The notes below the pieces were generated by a model. That model was not told where the DNA came from and searched no databases. It was given only the letters and a program-made list of their open reading frames with translations. From positions 1 to 64,000 of the forward strand of contig NZ_JACJSD010000012.1 in assembly GCF_014697615.1 (NCBI RefSeq): a stretch of DNA of 64,000 nucleotides. Reading direction: 5' to 3'. Below, in pieces: positions 18,821-27,028 of this stretch (its first letter is position 1; the number at the start of each line of letters is the position of its first letter). Both the position numbers and the translations under genes were made by a program. The stretch comes from Nostoc sp. FACHB-280 (GTDB taxonomy: Bacteria > Cyanobacteriota > Cyanobacteriia > Cyanobacteriales > Nostocaceae).

Positions 18821-18862
18821 CTACTGCTATATAAGTTGATAGAGGCTAGAGGCTAGAGGCTA
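18821..18862. repeat. shared 14-mer plus three tandem 'gaggcta' units
   Basis: CTACTGCTATATAA at 18821-18834 also occurs at 30703-30716. Just after it, GAGGCTA is repeated three times head to tail (18842-18862). Both look like pieces of dispersed intergenic repeats. Confidence 0.55.
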
Positions 18863-18923
18863 GATGAATATACCTCATTGTGGTGAAAATTGCTGATATT
18901 TGAAAACTAGTTTTATCAAAATA

Positions 18924-19295
18924 TTAAGATGTTGACAAAGCTATCAATAAACAAATGAGTAATAAACCAAGTAACAACAGCCAAGTTTGATTACGTTTTA
19001 TCCAACTTTGAAAAGTTGTAGAAAAACCGTTGTCTTGACGCTGTTGTTCTTGCTGTAACTGGTACTCGGCAAGATTTTGATAAAGGGTACAGTCTTTGGC
19101 GTAGGGACGCTGGGGAAAGTTGCAAGTGTCGTCAGCGTGGTAGGTGCAACTATCACACAAATATTCGTCTCCGGTAGCGCGATGTAAGGGAATACCGGGA
19201 TGACCAAAAGCTTTGAGTGTTGTTCGGCAATAAGGACAGGTAATAGCCTGACTCTCAACGAGTTGATGGCAACGAGGACAAGATACAGTAGCCAC
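18924..19295 (-). CDS. zinc-ribbon protein with C-terminal membrane anchor
   Basis: The 123-residue protein starts with a zinc ribbon: CPRC at 6-9 and CPYC at 20-23. A second Cys-rich part (YLCDSCTYHADDTCNFPQRP) probably binds another metal ion. A Gln-rich linker follows, then one hydrophobic helix (WLLLLGLLLICLLIAL) at the very C-terminus, which would anchor the protein to a membrane with the zinc ribbons in the cytosol. The partner is unknown. Confidence 0.75.
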   Translation of the reverse strand: MATVSCPRCHQLVESQAITCPYCRTTLKAFGHPGIPLHRATGDEYLCDSCTYHADDTCNFPQRPYAKDCTLYQNLAEYQLQQEQQRQDNGFSTTFQSWIKRNQTWLLLLGLLLICLLIALSTS

Positions 19296-19369
19296 AACTT
19301 AACCACAAATAAGTAAACACCCTGATTTTAGCGAAAGTTTAGTTTATCGTGACAAACAGGGAAATCTCT

Positions 19370-19413
19370 TTCTGACTTTTGCCTTCTGACTTTTGCCTTT
19401 TTACTTTTGCCTT
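19370..19413. repeat. tandem 14-base repeat 'ttctgacttttgcc'
   Basis: Two exact copies of TTCTGACTTTTGCC and one degenerate copy stand in tandem just after the ilvA stop codon (minus strand). This kind of repeat is frequent in Nostoc-like intergenic DNA. Confidence 0.65.
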
Positions 19414-19419
19414 GTAGTA

Positions 19420-20940
19420 CTATCCCAAAAATAATTTATATGCCAAATTCTGGCTTTCATCCCAATACTGATAACCAAGGGTATCGAGAAAAGCTTGCCA
19501 TTCTTGCATTTCGTGGGGTGGTACTTGCATCCCCACAACAATGCGTCCATAGTCTGCGCCGTTGTTGCGATAGTGGAACATACTAATATTCCAGTTAGGA
19601 CTCATAGAACCGACAAACTTCATCAAGGCACCAGGACGTTCGGGAAACTCAAAGCGATACAGTAATTCATTGTGGGCGAGGGGCGAATGTCCGCCTACCA
19701 TGTGGCGTAAGTGTAATTTGGTGAGTTCATCATCGGTTAAATCGATGGTTTTAAAGCCGCAGTTTTCAAAGGTTTCTATCATTTTGGCTTTGTCGGCGCG
19801 ATTTTGAATCTGCACACCGACAAAAATATGGGCTTCCTTCTCATCGGCAATGCGATAATTAAACTCAGTTAAGTTGCGTTGACCAATACATTCGCAAAAC
19901 TTCCGCAGACTCCCCTGTTCTTCGGGGATGGCGACTGCAAATATGGCTTCCCGGCGTTCACCCAACTCAGCGCGTTCAGCCACAAACCGCAAGCGGTCAA
20001 AATTCATATTTGCACCGCAAGCCACAGCAACTAAGGTTTGTCCTTGAATTTGTTCTCGTTCGACGTAGGCTTTGGCAGCTGCGATCGCCAATGCCCCCGC
20101 AGGTTCTAAAATAGAACGGGTATCTTCAAAAACATCTTTAATTGCCGCACAGGTATCATCTGTATCCACCAAAATAATTTCATCTACATATTCTTGGCAC
20201 AGGCGGAAGGTTTCTTCCCCTACTTCCCGCACTGCTACCCCATCGGCAAACAAACCAACTTGCGACAGCCGTACCCGTTTTCCGGCTTTTAAAGATTGGT
20301 TCATGGCATCAGCATCAACAGGTTCCACACCAATAATTTTAATTTCTGGACGTAACCGTTTCACATACGCCCCAATTCCCGAAATCAAACCACCGCCACC
20401 AATAGCCACAAAAATGGCGTGAATGGGTTGCTGATATTGTCGTAAAATTTCCATCCCGATGGTTCCCTGACCAGCAATGACATCAGGGTCATCAAAAGGA
20501 TGAATAAAAGTTAAACCTTTTTCGGCTTCTAATTGTCGCGCATAAGCATAAGCATCATCGTAAGTATTGCCATGCAAAACAACTTGTCCGCCCCTAGCTT
20601 TAACTGCATCTACCTTGACTTGGGGTGTAGTTACAGGCATTACAATAATCGCAGTTGTTCCCAAACGACTAGCAGCTAAAGCTACACCTTGGGCATGATT
20701 TCCCGCCGAAGCTGCAATGACACCTTGTGCTAACAAATCTGGCGGTAAGTTTGCCATTTTGTTGTATGCACCCCGCAGCTTGAAAGAAAACACCGACTGC
20801 ATATCTTCCCGCTTTAATAACAGCTTGTTATTCAGTCTCTGGGAAAGATTCGGGGCATATTCCAAAGGGCTTTCTTGGGCAACATCATACACACGGGCGG
20901 TCAGGATTTGTACTAGGTAGTCACAAAGCATGGGTGTCAA
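19420..20940 (-). CDS. ilvA: threonine ammonia-lyase, biosynthetic
   Basis: IlvA deaminates threonine to 2-oxobutyrate, the first step of isoleucine synthesis, using pyridoxal phosphate. The 506-residue length equals the long, allosteric form. The PLP lysine is Lys54 in FSFKLRGAYNKM, and the phosphate-binding glycine loop is AIGGGGLISG near 177. The last 180 residues carry two ACT-like regulatory units (KFCECIGQRNLTEFNYRIAD; LYRFEFPERPGALMKF), so feedback by isoleucine is expected. The start at 20940 is an ATG, with another three codons later (MLCDYLVQ). The gene stands alone. Confidence 0.96.
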   Translation of the reverse strand: MTPMLCDYLVQILTARVYDVAQESPLEYAPNLSQRLNNKLLLKREDMQSVFSFKLRGAYNKMANLPPDLLAQGVIAASAGNHAQGVALAASRLGTTAIIVMPVTTPQVKVDAVKARGGQVVLHGNTYDDAYAYARQLEAEKGLTFIHPFDDPDVIAGQGTIGMEILRQYQQPIHAIFVAIGGGGLISGIGAYVKRLRPEIKIIGVEPVDADAMNQSLKAGKRVRLSQVGLFADGVAVREVGEETFRLCQEYVDEIILVDTDDTCAAIKDVFEDTRSILEPAGALAIAAAKAYVEREQIQGQTLVAVACGANMNFDRLRFVAERAELGERREAIFAVAIPEEQGSLRKFCECIGQRNLTEFNYRIADEKEAHIFVGVQIQNRADKAKMIETFENCGFKTIDLTDDELTKLHLRHMVGGHSPLAHNELLYRFEFPERPGALMKFVGSMSPNWNISMFHYRNNGADYGRIVVGMQVPPHEMQEWQAFLDTLGYQYWDESQNLAYKLFLG

Positions 20941-21057
20941 AGGGTAGCAGATGCCGGATAGATGTTAATTTTACGGCAGTTGTGTACTCAGATTTCCGAA
21001 TTGTTGAGAAGTCGCGGATCTTTTCGCTGGAAAATATTTGTTGTAGAGATATAAAAA

Positions 21058-21717
21058 CTAAATTGTGTCTGGGTCAATATTTAATTCTCGCAATTTCGCA
21101 GCTAAACGTTCTGCAACTTCTTCTGGTGTGGGAACTAATTTGCCTGAAGGTGTAAAAAATCGCAATAATCCTTGATGAATTCCCAAATATAAATTTAACT
21201 GTTGACTCCACAAATGCCCTTGAGGGTTTGGTTCTAAAGGTTGATACACTCCATCTAACAAATGATACCCAGCAAATTCTAAACTCTCTGGGTCGAACCA
21301 AAAATAATCAGGGGTACGAAAAGTATCTTGATAAATCTGCTTTTTTAAACCTTTATCGGTATCCGCAGTTTTTGGCGATAGAATTTCGACAATTACGTTA
21401 GGATATTTGCCCTCTTCTTGCCAAACTACCCAACTTTTTCTTGTTCGGCGTTCCGTTCCTAAGACTACAAAAAAATCTGGGCCGCGAAAGTCTTCCGATT
21501 TGCGCTGGTTAGGACTGTAGTAAATTGTCAGGTTAGCCGCTGCGTAAAAGTCTTGTCTGTCCCGCCACAACCATTCCAGACATTTCAAAAGTAAGATGAT
21601 CTGTCGTAGATGCAGTTCAGTTTCCAACGGAGGCTCATCACTATATAAGTCACCAGGGGGAAAGATAACATCTTCTGGTGTGTCTTGACGAGTGTTGAAA
21701 TCTTGAGCAAGAGACAT
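21058..21717 (-). CDS. Uma2-family putative endonuclease
   Basis: The 219-residue protein is a member of the large cyanobacterial Uma2/DUF820 family with a PD-(D/E)xK nuclease fold. Visible hallmarks are 'GPDFFVVLG' and 'NVIVEILSPKTADTDKGLKKQIYQD', where the Asp and Glu-x-(S/L) residues form the metal site, then YFWFDPESLEFAGYHLLDG and a C-terminal helix (VAERLAAKLRELNI). Cyanobacterial genomes carry dozens of copies; the biological role is not settled. It is not in an evident operon. Confidence 0.9.
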   Translation of the reverse strand: MSLAQDFNTRQDTPEDVIFPPGDLYSDEPPLETELHLRQIILLLKCLEWLWRDRQDFYAAANLTIYYSPNQRKSEDFRGPDFFVVLGTERRTRKSWVVWQEEGKYPNVIVEILSPKTADTDKGLKKQIYQDTFRTPDYFWFDPESLEFAGYHLLDGVYQPLEPNPQGHLWSQQLNLYLGIHQGLLRFFTPSGKLVPTPEEVAERLAAKLRELNIDPDTI

Positions 21718-21817
21718 AGCGGGGATGAAGTTATCTGGGTATGTGTCTAGTGTAATGGCTGGTGATGCGGTGCGATCGCTATACTAACTAGCAGTAGCAC
21801 AGCATCATACAAAATCA

Positions 21818-22642
21818 ATGGGTGCAGCAATTATTATTTTTATCATCCTGGGATTGATTGTCACCGCAATTTTTATCAGTCCCATTTTGACTAAACGGCG
21901 GCGAAATCGCATTAAAAAGCGTCCTTTTCCACCACTGTGGAGTGCTGTTATTGAAAATAATCTCCCGATTTACTTACGCCTGACTTCCGAAGAACGCCGA
22001 CGGCTACAAGGACATATTCAAGTCTTTTTAGCAGAAAAACAATTTATTGGCTGTCAAGGCTTGCAAGTCACAGCAGAAATGAAAATTACGATTGCGGCTG
22101 TTGCTTGTTTACTCCTATTAAATGAACGCGGCGAATACTTTCCTAAATTGCGCTCAATTTTGATTTATCCCAGCACTTATTTTGTCAATCAAACTGTGGC
22201 TGTAAGTGATTATGTTGTAGAAGAAAGACGCGATGCCAGACTAGGAGAATCTTGGGTAAAAGACCAAGTCATTTTATCTTGGGAACAGGTGCAAAGAGAC
22301 ACCCAAAATTGGAGTGATGGACATAATGTTGTGCTGCATGAATTTGCCCATCAATTAGATCAAGAAGATGGTAAAGCGGAAGGGGTACCGATTTTACCCA
22401 ACAAATCAGATTATCTTGTTTGGTCGCAAGTAATGACAGCACAATATCAACAACTTTGTAGTGATATTCAACAAGATATTAAAACTGTAATTGATAGTTA
22501 TGGCGCGACTAATCCCGCCGAATTTTTTGCCGTAGCGACTGAGACTTTTTTTGAGAAGCCACAGCAATTGTTAGAGAAACATTCGCAGCTTTATGAGTTG
22601 TTGCAACGCTATTATCAAGTATATCCAGCGCAGTGGGTTTAG
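21818..22642 (+). CDS. mtfA: MtfA-like zinc peptidase (M90 family)
   Basis: The 274-residue protein has one N-terminal membrane helix (GAAIIIFIILGLIVTAIFIS) and then the MtfA fold: FLAEKQFIGCQGLQVTAEMK, a metal site HEFAHQLD near residue 174, and a second conserved block, NPAEFFAVATETFFEKP, that provides a further zinc ligand. E. coli MtfA is a cytosolic aminopeptidase that affects the glucose PTS regulator Mlc; cyanobacteria lack that system, so the substrate here must differ. The membrane anchor is an extra feature compared with E. coli. Confidence 0.88.
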   Translation: MGAAIIIFIILGLIVTAIFISPILTKRRRNRIKKRPFPPLWSAVIENNLPIYLRLTSEERRRLQGHIQVFLAEKQFIGCQGLQVTAEMKITIAAVACLLLLNERGEYFPKLRSILIYPSTYFVNQTVAVSDYVVEERRDARLGESWVKDQVILSWEQVQRDTQNWSDGHNVVLHEFAHQLDQEDGKAEGVPILPNKSDYLVWSQVMTAQYQQLCSDIQQDIKTVIDSYGATNPAEFFAVATETFFEKPQQLLEKHSQLYELLQRYYQVYPAQWV

Positions 22643-22671
22643 ATATTTGGACGGGTGCGATTCTCAAACTC

Positions 22672-22705
22672 TTTTTCTCCGTGCCTCTGCGTCTCTGCGT
22701 GAAGT
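22672..22705. repeat. inverted copy of the 'cgcagagacgcagag' dispersed repeat
   Basis: The stretch TTTCTCCGTGCCTCTGCGTC continuing TCTGCGTG is the reverse form of the element family seen at 594-621, 41990-42023 and 55519-55583. It lies between convergent mtfA and xisI. Confidence 0.55.
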
Positions 22706-22742
22706 CAAAATCATCTTACTAATCAGCAACACCCAATATCTT

Positions 22743-23078
22743 TTAACCGACTGCGAAATCTGTAAACTTCCGCATAGAAGGTGAATGAAAGCCAACTACA
22801 ATATCTTGCTTTGGTACTCCCATTTTTACTAATTCATCCGCTATGTCTATTTCAGTTGAGTTCCACTGAATCCAAATTTTTTCATTTTTGATGTCGATGT
22901 GCATTGAACAGCCATAAACACGACATTTATTTTCCCAACCGATATGGACAATTTGATAATGATTGCGTTCTGTGTCAAAAATAGTTTCTACTTCAATATC
23001 TCCATAAGCAGGTTTATAACTGGCATATTTTGTTAGGAGTTGCTGAACATACTGCCGATATTTATCTAGTTTTGCCAT
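22743..23078 (-). CDS. xisI: XisI, fdxN element excision controlling factor family
   Basis: The 111-residue protein matches XisI along its whole length: MAKLDKYRQYVQQLLTKYAS at the start, then DIEVETIFDTERNHYQIVHI, the GWENKCRVYGCSMHIDIKNE block and the ending DIVVGFHSP. In Anabaena, xisH and xisI are needed for excision of the fdxN element during heterocyst differentiation. Many copies exist in genomes without that element, so a local accessory or toxin-antitoxin-like role is also plausible. It overlaps xisH by 13 bases, giving tight translational coupling. No recombinase gene (xisF) is near. Confidence 0.95.
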   Translation of the reverse strand: MAKLDKYRQYVQQLLTKYASYKPAYGDIEVETIFDTERNHYQIVHIGWENKCRVYGCSMHIDIKNEKIWIQWNSTEIDIADELVKMGVPKQDIVVGFHSPSMRKFTDFAVG

Positions 23079-23482
23079 CTTACGATCTCCTGAGTATCAA
23101 CATCATAAATTAACAACTTGACTTGATATTCTTGAATTTGCATTTGGGTAAAGGGAAGCATGAAAAAATCGTTGTACGTTTCTAGGTTAACTGCTAAATA
23201 TAAAATACGTTCTGGTTGTTTTTGTCTCAATGCAGTACGGTAGTTGAGAAATTGACCAAAGGCAGTATGAAAATCAGCGATGGCTGATGTACTAATAAAA
23301 CTTTTGATTTCAACAGCAATTTTTTGACCATTTTTTTCAGCAGCAATTAGTTTCTCAGCCCCCAAATCAATATACATTTGCACTCCACCAAAGCTAATGT
23401 ACAGGGGGTCATCAGTAATTAACCAACCATCTTTTTGTAATGCTGATTTCACAATATTGTGAAATTTATCCTTCGCTGACAT
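23066..23482 (-). CDS. xisH: XisH, fdxN element excision controlling factor family
   Basis: The 138-residue protein is XisH: MSAKDKFHNIVKSALQKDGW at the start, then ITDDPLYISFGGVQMYIDLG. The central AAEKNGQKIAVEIKSF carries the D...ExK residues of a PD-(D/E)xK nuclease-like fold, and DFHTAFGQFLNYR follows. The fold suggests DNA cleavage or binding, although the family's activity is not proven. It is the first gene of a two-gene operon with xisI. Confidence 0.95.
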   Translation of the reverse strand: MSAKDKFHNIVKSALQKDGWLITDDPLYISFGGVQMYIDLGAEKLIAAEKNGQKIAVEIKSFISTSAIADFHTAFGQFLNYRTALRQKQPERILYLAVNLETYNDFFMLPFTQMQIQEYQVKLLIYDVDTQEIVRWQN

Positions 23483-23723
23483 AATCTATTTGCCGGACTT
23501 TGAAGCATTCTATCTATAAATTATGCACTGTGTTAGGTTAAACCTGTTGTGCTATCGATGAAACTGAAACTGCAATCACTTATCTATTTTCCGTTAGCCA
23601 AAAACTAGCTCAGGAGTCAAATCCTTTCAAGATTTACCAGCAACCCCACCGGGCGATCGCCTCATACTCTACACTAATTAATATCCTGACTGCTAACCTG
23701 CACTGATTTCAAAGATATTGTCC

Positions 23724-25013
23724 ATGCAGCTACTTAAAACAACTGACACAGATTTTTCCACCGCGTTCCAAGCACTCGTCAATAATCGCCGGGAAGCCAC
23801 GGTTGATGTTAGTGGTACAGTACGCGGCATTCTGGCTGATGTAAAAGTGCGGGGTGATGCCGCAGTTAAGGAATATACTAGCCGTTTCGACCATTTCAGC
23901 CCGGAATCTTTGCATCTGAGTGTTGATTTTATCGCCGCCCAAGCCGCCAAATGTCCTGCTGATGTCAAAGCCGCCCTGGAATTAGCCGCCGAACGCATTA
24001 GCAGCTTTCACCAAAAACAACTACCCCAAGATATTGGTTACACCGATGCAACAGGGGTAAAACTCGGTTTAAATTGGGTTTCTCTCTCGCAAGTTGGTAT
24101 TTACGTCCCTGGTGGACGCGCCAGCTATCCCAGTTCGGTGTTGATGAATGCTTTACCTGCCAAAATTGCCGGAGTAGAACGCATTGTCATGACAGTACCT
24201 ATGCCACGGGGTGAAATTAACCCGGCTGTGTTAGCGGCGGCGCAGGTGGCTGGGGTAACAGAAATATATGGTATTGGTGGGGCGCAAGCAGTAGCCGCCC
24301 TCGCCTACGGCACAGAAACTATTAAACCTGTAGATAAAGTTGTTGGCCCTGGTAATGCTTATGTTGCGGAAGCCAAACGGCAGGTATTCGGAACTGTGGG
24401 TATTGACAGCATCGCTGGCCCTTCGGAAATTTTGGTGGTAGCTGATGATAAAAATAACCCAGAGTGGATAGCTTGGGATTTATTATCGCAAGCAGAACAT
24501 GACCCAAGCGCCCAATCTATTTTAATTACTGATTCAGAAACTTTCGCCCAGCAAGTTATCACCGCCGTTGAATTAGTTCTGACCAAGCTGTCTACTCAAG
24601 CAGTAGCAACTGCTAGTTGGCAAAATCATGGGGCAGTTATTGTAGTGAGTGATTTGGCAGAGAGTATACCATTGCTGAATCAATTGGCTCCTGAACACGT
24701 TGAGTTATGTGTTGATAACCCGCAGTTACTAGCTAGTCAAATTAAATGCGCCGGCAGTTTATTTTTAGGACGCTACACGCCAGAAGCGATAGGTGATTAT
24801 TTGGGCGGCCCTAACCATGTCTTACCAACTTCCCGTTCGGCGCGGTTTGCTTCTGGTTTGAGTGTGTACGATTTTCTCAAACGCATTACTTATTTAGAAT
24901 GCAATCAAGCCGCGTTGCAAGAAATTGGTAAAGCTGCGGTGACTTTAGCTGAGGCGGAAGGTTTACCAGCCCATGCGGGGAGTGTGGCTGTACGTTTGCA
25001 ATCACCTGAATAG
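23724..25013 (+). CDS. hisD: histidinol dehydrogenase
   Basis: HisD oxidises L-histidinol to L-histidine in two NAD-dependent steps, the end of histidine synthesis in the cytosol. The protein of about 429 residues shows VGIYVPGGRASYPSSVLMN, GGAQAVAALAYGTETI, DSIAGPSEILVVAD, QAEHDPSAQ and LAPEHVEL with the zinc-binding and catalytic Glu/His residues, and the final HAGSVAVR. I take the ATG at 23724; the frame opens two codons earlier at a TTG. A 10-bp hairpin follows the gene at 25026-25064. It is not clustered with other his genes, as is usual in cyanobacteria. Confidence 0.97.
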   Translation: MQLLKTTDTDFSTAFQALVNNRREATVDVSGTVRGILADVKVRGDAAVKEYTSRFDHFSPESLHLSVDFIAAQAAKCPADVKAALELAAERISSFHQKQLPQDIGYTDATGVKLGLNWVSLSQVGIYVPGGRASYPSSVLMNALPAKIAGVERIVMTVPMPRGEINPAVLAAAQVAGVTEIYGIGGAQAVAALAYGTETIKPVDKVVGPGNAYVAEAKRQVFGTVGIDSIAGPSEILVVADDKNNPEWIAWDLLSQAEHDPSAQSILITDSETFAQQVITAVELVLTKLSTQAVATASWQNHGAVIVVSDLAESIPLLNQLAPEHVELCVDNPQLLASQIKCAGSLFLGRYTPEAIGDYLGGPNHVLPTSRSARFASGLSVYDFLKRITYLECNQAALQEIGKAAVTLAEAEGLPAHAGSVAVRLQSPE

Positions 25014-25025
25014 TGCTGAGTTGAA

Positions 25026-25064
25026 AGTGCTGAGTGTAATTAATTTTGCTTTTTACTCAGCACT
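25026..25064 (+). terminator. hairpin after hisD
   Basis: AGTGCTGAGT (25026-25035) pairs perfectly with ACTCAGCACT (25055-25064) over a T-rich 19-base loop. It stands 12 bases after the hisD stop. There is no strong T tract after it, so it may also be only a dispersed palindromic repeat. Confidence 0.55.
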
Positions 25065-25108
25065 CTTGAAAAGCTTGGTCATCCCTCGTATAAAAAACAA
25101 AAGTTGAT

Positions 25109-25855
25109 ATGGATGCAGAGAAAAGGACACCTGTTTCTTTTATCAAGAATTTGCTGGTTGCTCGTTGGCGATCGCTTTTACTCCTATTTCTTGGGGTATA
25201 TTTACCATTGCAGATATTTCAAGTTTTGGCAGTCCAAGTTTGGCAATATCAAGCTGGCTTCCCTTGGGATGTGCCAATTTTGTTGGCGGTTCACTCTACA
25301 GCTAACCCCCAGTTAGATACTCTGGCGGTGACGCTAACTAAGTTAGGGTCGTTTTGGACTGTTCTGCCAATTTTAACTACAATTGCCCTGATATTACTCT
25401 GGCAAAAACGCTGGCGATCGCTAGTTTACCTACTCATCACCGCCTTGGGAAGTGCCTTTATCAACCGCACAGCCAAGGAATTATGGCATCGTCTCCGCCC
25501 AGATTTTTGGACATCCCTCGCCCCAGAGTTAGATTTTTCGTTTCCTAGCGGCCATGCTATGACGAGTACTACCCTGGCGATTATCTTGTTAATTTTAGCT
25601 TGGCAGAGTTCCTGGCGCTGGGTGGTGTGGATTGTTGGTAGCTTGTATATATTAACTATTGCCTGGACACGCCTGTATTTGGGTGTTCACTTTCCTAGCG
25701 ATATTCTCGCAGGTTGGATGGTGGCGATCGCTTGGGGAACTGGCGTGAGTATAATTATTAAACCTCATCTAGTAAAAGCTGTACCTGTCCCTGGTGTGCA
25801 ACCCACAGCAGAAACCACTTTACTTCCAGAAGAAAAGGAAAATTTAGTGGATTGA
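25109..25855 (+). CDS. PAP2-family membrane phosphatase
   Basis: The 248-residue protein has about five or six membrane helices and the three PAP2 motifs: KELWHRLRP (motif 1), PSGHAM (motif 2, catalytic His) and TRLYLGVHFPSDILAG (motif 3, with the nucleophile His). Such enzymes dephosphorylate phosphatidate, undecaprenyl diphosphate or other lipid phosphates at the periplasmic face of the inner membrane. The exact lipid is not predictable. The C-terminal 35 residues are a non-conserved soluble tail. It converges with the siderophore-binding protein gene, only 21 bp away. Confidence 0.9.
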   Translation: MDAEKRTPVSFIKNLLVARWRSLLLLFLGVYLPLQIFQVLAVQVWQYQAGFPWDVPILLAVHSTANPQLDTLAVTLTKLGSFWTVLPILTTIALILLWQKRWRSLVYLLITALGSAFINRTAKELWHRLRPDFWTSLAPELDFSFPSGHAMTSTTLAIILLILAWQSSWRWVVWIVGSLYILTIAWTRLYLGVHFPSDILAGWMVAIAWGTGVSIIIKPHLVKAVPVPGVQPTAETTLLPEEKENLVD

Positions 25856-25876
25856 AGTCCAGTTATTATTCACCAA

Positions 25877-26881
25877 CTAAACCACACAATGGTTAAAAGC
25901 AAATTGGCTAATTTTTAAGAGAGATTGATAAAGCTGATCTAGTACCTCATAAGCTGCCAGAATATTCAGTCCACGCCAGACCGAAAAATCAACTAAATAT
26001 ACTTGATTTTGCTGCACAGATTTGAGTTTTGACCATAGAGGTTTTTGTTGCAGCTTCTGAATCACAAATTTATCATCTTTGCGTAGAGACGCAATAAATA
26101 GTATATCGCTGTTAATCTTCGGTAAAATTTCCTCCGAAATCGCTAAATCTGTATCACCTGATTCTGCGAAAATTGGATTTAATAATCCAATATCTTCCAA
26201 AATTTTGCCAGCAAAAGATTGTTTCCGAGTTAGCACTAATTTTCCAGCCGCCACATAAGCAAATGATATCCGAATTTTTTGCTGATTATGATTAATTATC
26301 TGCTTTAATTTATGAATATTTTGATTATATTTATTCATAAGTTCTGTAGCTGTTTGTGTTCTTTGAAAAACATTTGCTACATCTTGAATATGTTGTTGCC
26401 AATTTCCTTTAGTTTCTATCCAAGGTAAAACTACTGTAGGTGCAATTTGCGAGGTGTATTGATAGATTCTGTTAAAGAATGGTTGAGATACAACTATAAT
26501 TAAGTCGGGACGCAGCAAGAGAAGTTTCTCTAAATTAATTTGACCACTGGAACTGCGGATAATTTCTACTCCATCGGCTTTTCCTTGAAAGTAATCAAAA
26601 TCACTTTCGATTTCATTGGTTATCCAAGTTGCGATCGGCTTGATATCTAAAGCTAAAACAGCAGCAAAACTATTGAAATCTAAGGTAACAATTCGTTTTG
26701 GGTTAAGAGGAATACAACTTTCTCCTTTGACATGCTGAACTACTCGACATGCGACACTTTTTTGTAGAAAGTTGGAGTTACTGACTTTTGGAGTCACACT
26801 TTGACTAACAAACCAAACAAGTGTAAATGTTAAAATTCCGCACAAAAATAGGGAAATAAAGTGACGTGAAATAAATTTCAT
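25877..26881 (-). CDS. iron-siderophore ABC transporter substrate-binding protein (FecB/FhuD type)
   Basis: The 334-residue protein has an N-terminal signal or anchor helix (residues about 8-27) and the two-lobed fold of class III binding proteins: CIPLNPKRIVTLDFNSFAAV, the helix-linked region LEKLLLLRPDLIIV, RISFAYVAAGKLVL, and the C-terminal lobe ISEEILPKINSDILFIASLR with VYLVDFSVWRG. It should capture a ferric siderophore in the periplasm and pass it to an ABC permease that is not in this window. It follows the TonB receptor gene in the same direction, so the two make an import unit. I see no convincing lipobox. Confidence 0.9.
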   Translation of the reverse strand: MKFISRHFISLFLCGILTFTLVWFVSQSVTPKVSNSNFLQKSVACRVVQHVKGESCIPLNPKRIVTLDFNSFAAVLALDIKPIATWITNEIESDFDYFQGKADGVEIIRSSSGQINLEKLLLLRPDLIIVVSQPFFNRIYQYTSQIAPTVVLPWIETKGNWQQHIQDVANVFQRTQTATELMNKYNQNIHKLKQIINHNQQKIRISFAYVAAGKLVLTRKQSFAGKILEDIGLLNPIFAESGDTDLAISEEILPKINSDILFIASLRKDDKFVIQKLQQKPLWSKLKSVQQNQVYLVDFSVWRGLNILAAYEVLDQLYQSLLKISQFAFNHCVV

Positions 26882-26930
26882 AAATTGGCGCTGGATATCA
26901 CAAGATGAATAACATCTTCAGAAATAATTA

Positions 26931-27013
26931 GAATTCAGGAGTCATAATTCAGAATCTCAATAAACATTGAACAGAATTTACCTCAATTTCTCAACATTCT
27001 GACTCCTGAATTC
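26931..27013. repeat. 14-bp inverted repeat between binding-protein and TonB receptor genes
   Basis: GAATTCAGGAGTCA (26931-26944) and TGACTCCTGAATTC (27000-27013) are perfect inverted copies with 55 bases between. On the minus-strand transcript this lies after the receptor stop codon and before the binding-protein start, so it could reduce downstream expression. A related 'CATAATTCAGGAG' piece occurs near 16432, which points to a dispersed repeat family. Confidence 0.6.
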
Positions 27014-27028
27014 TGACAAATTCAATTA

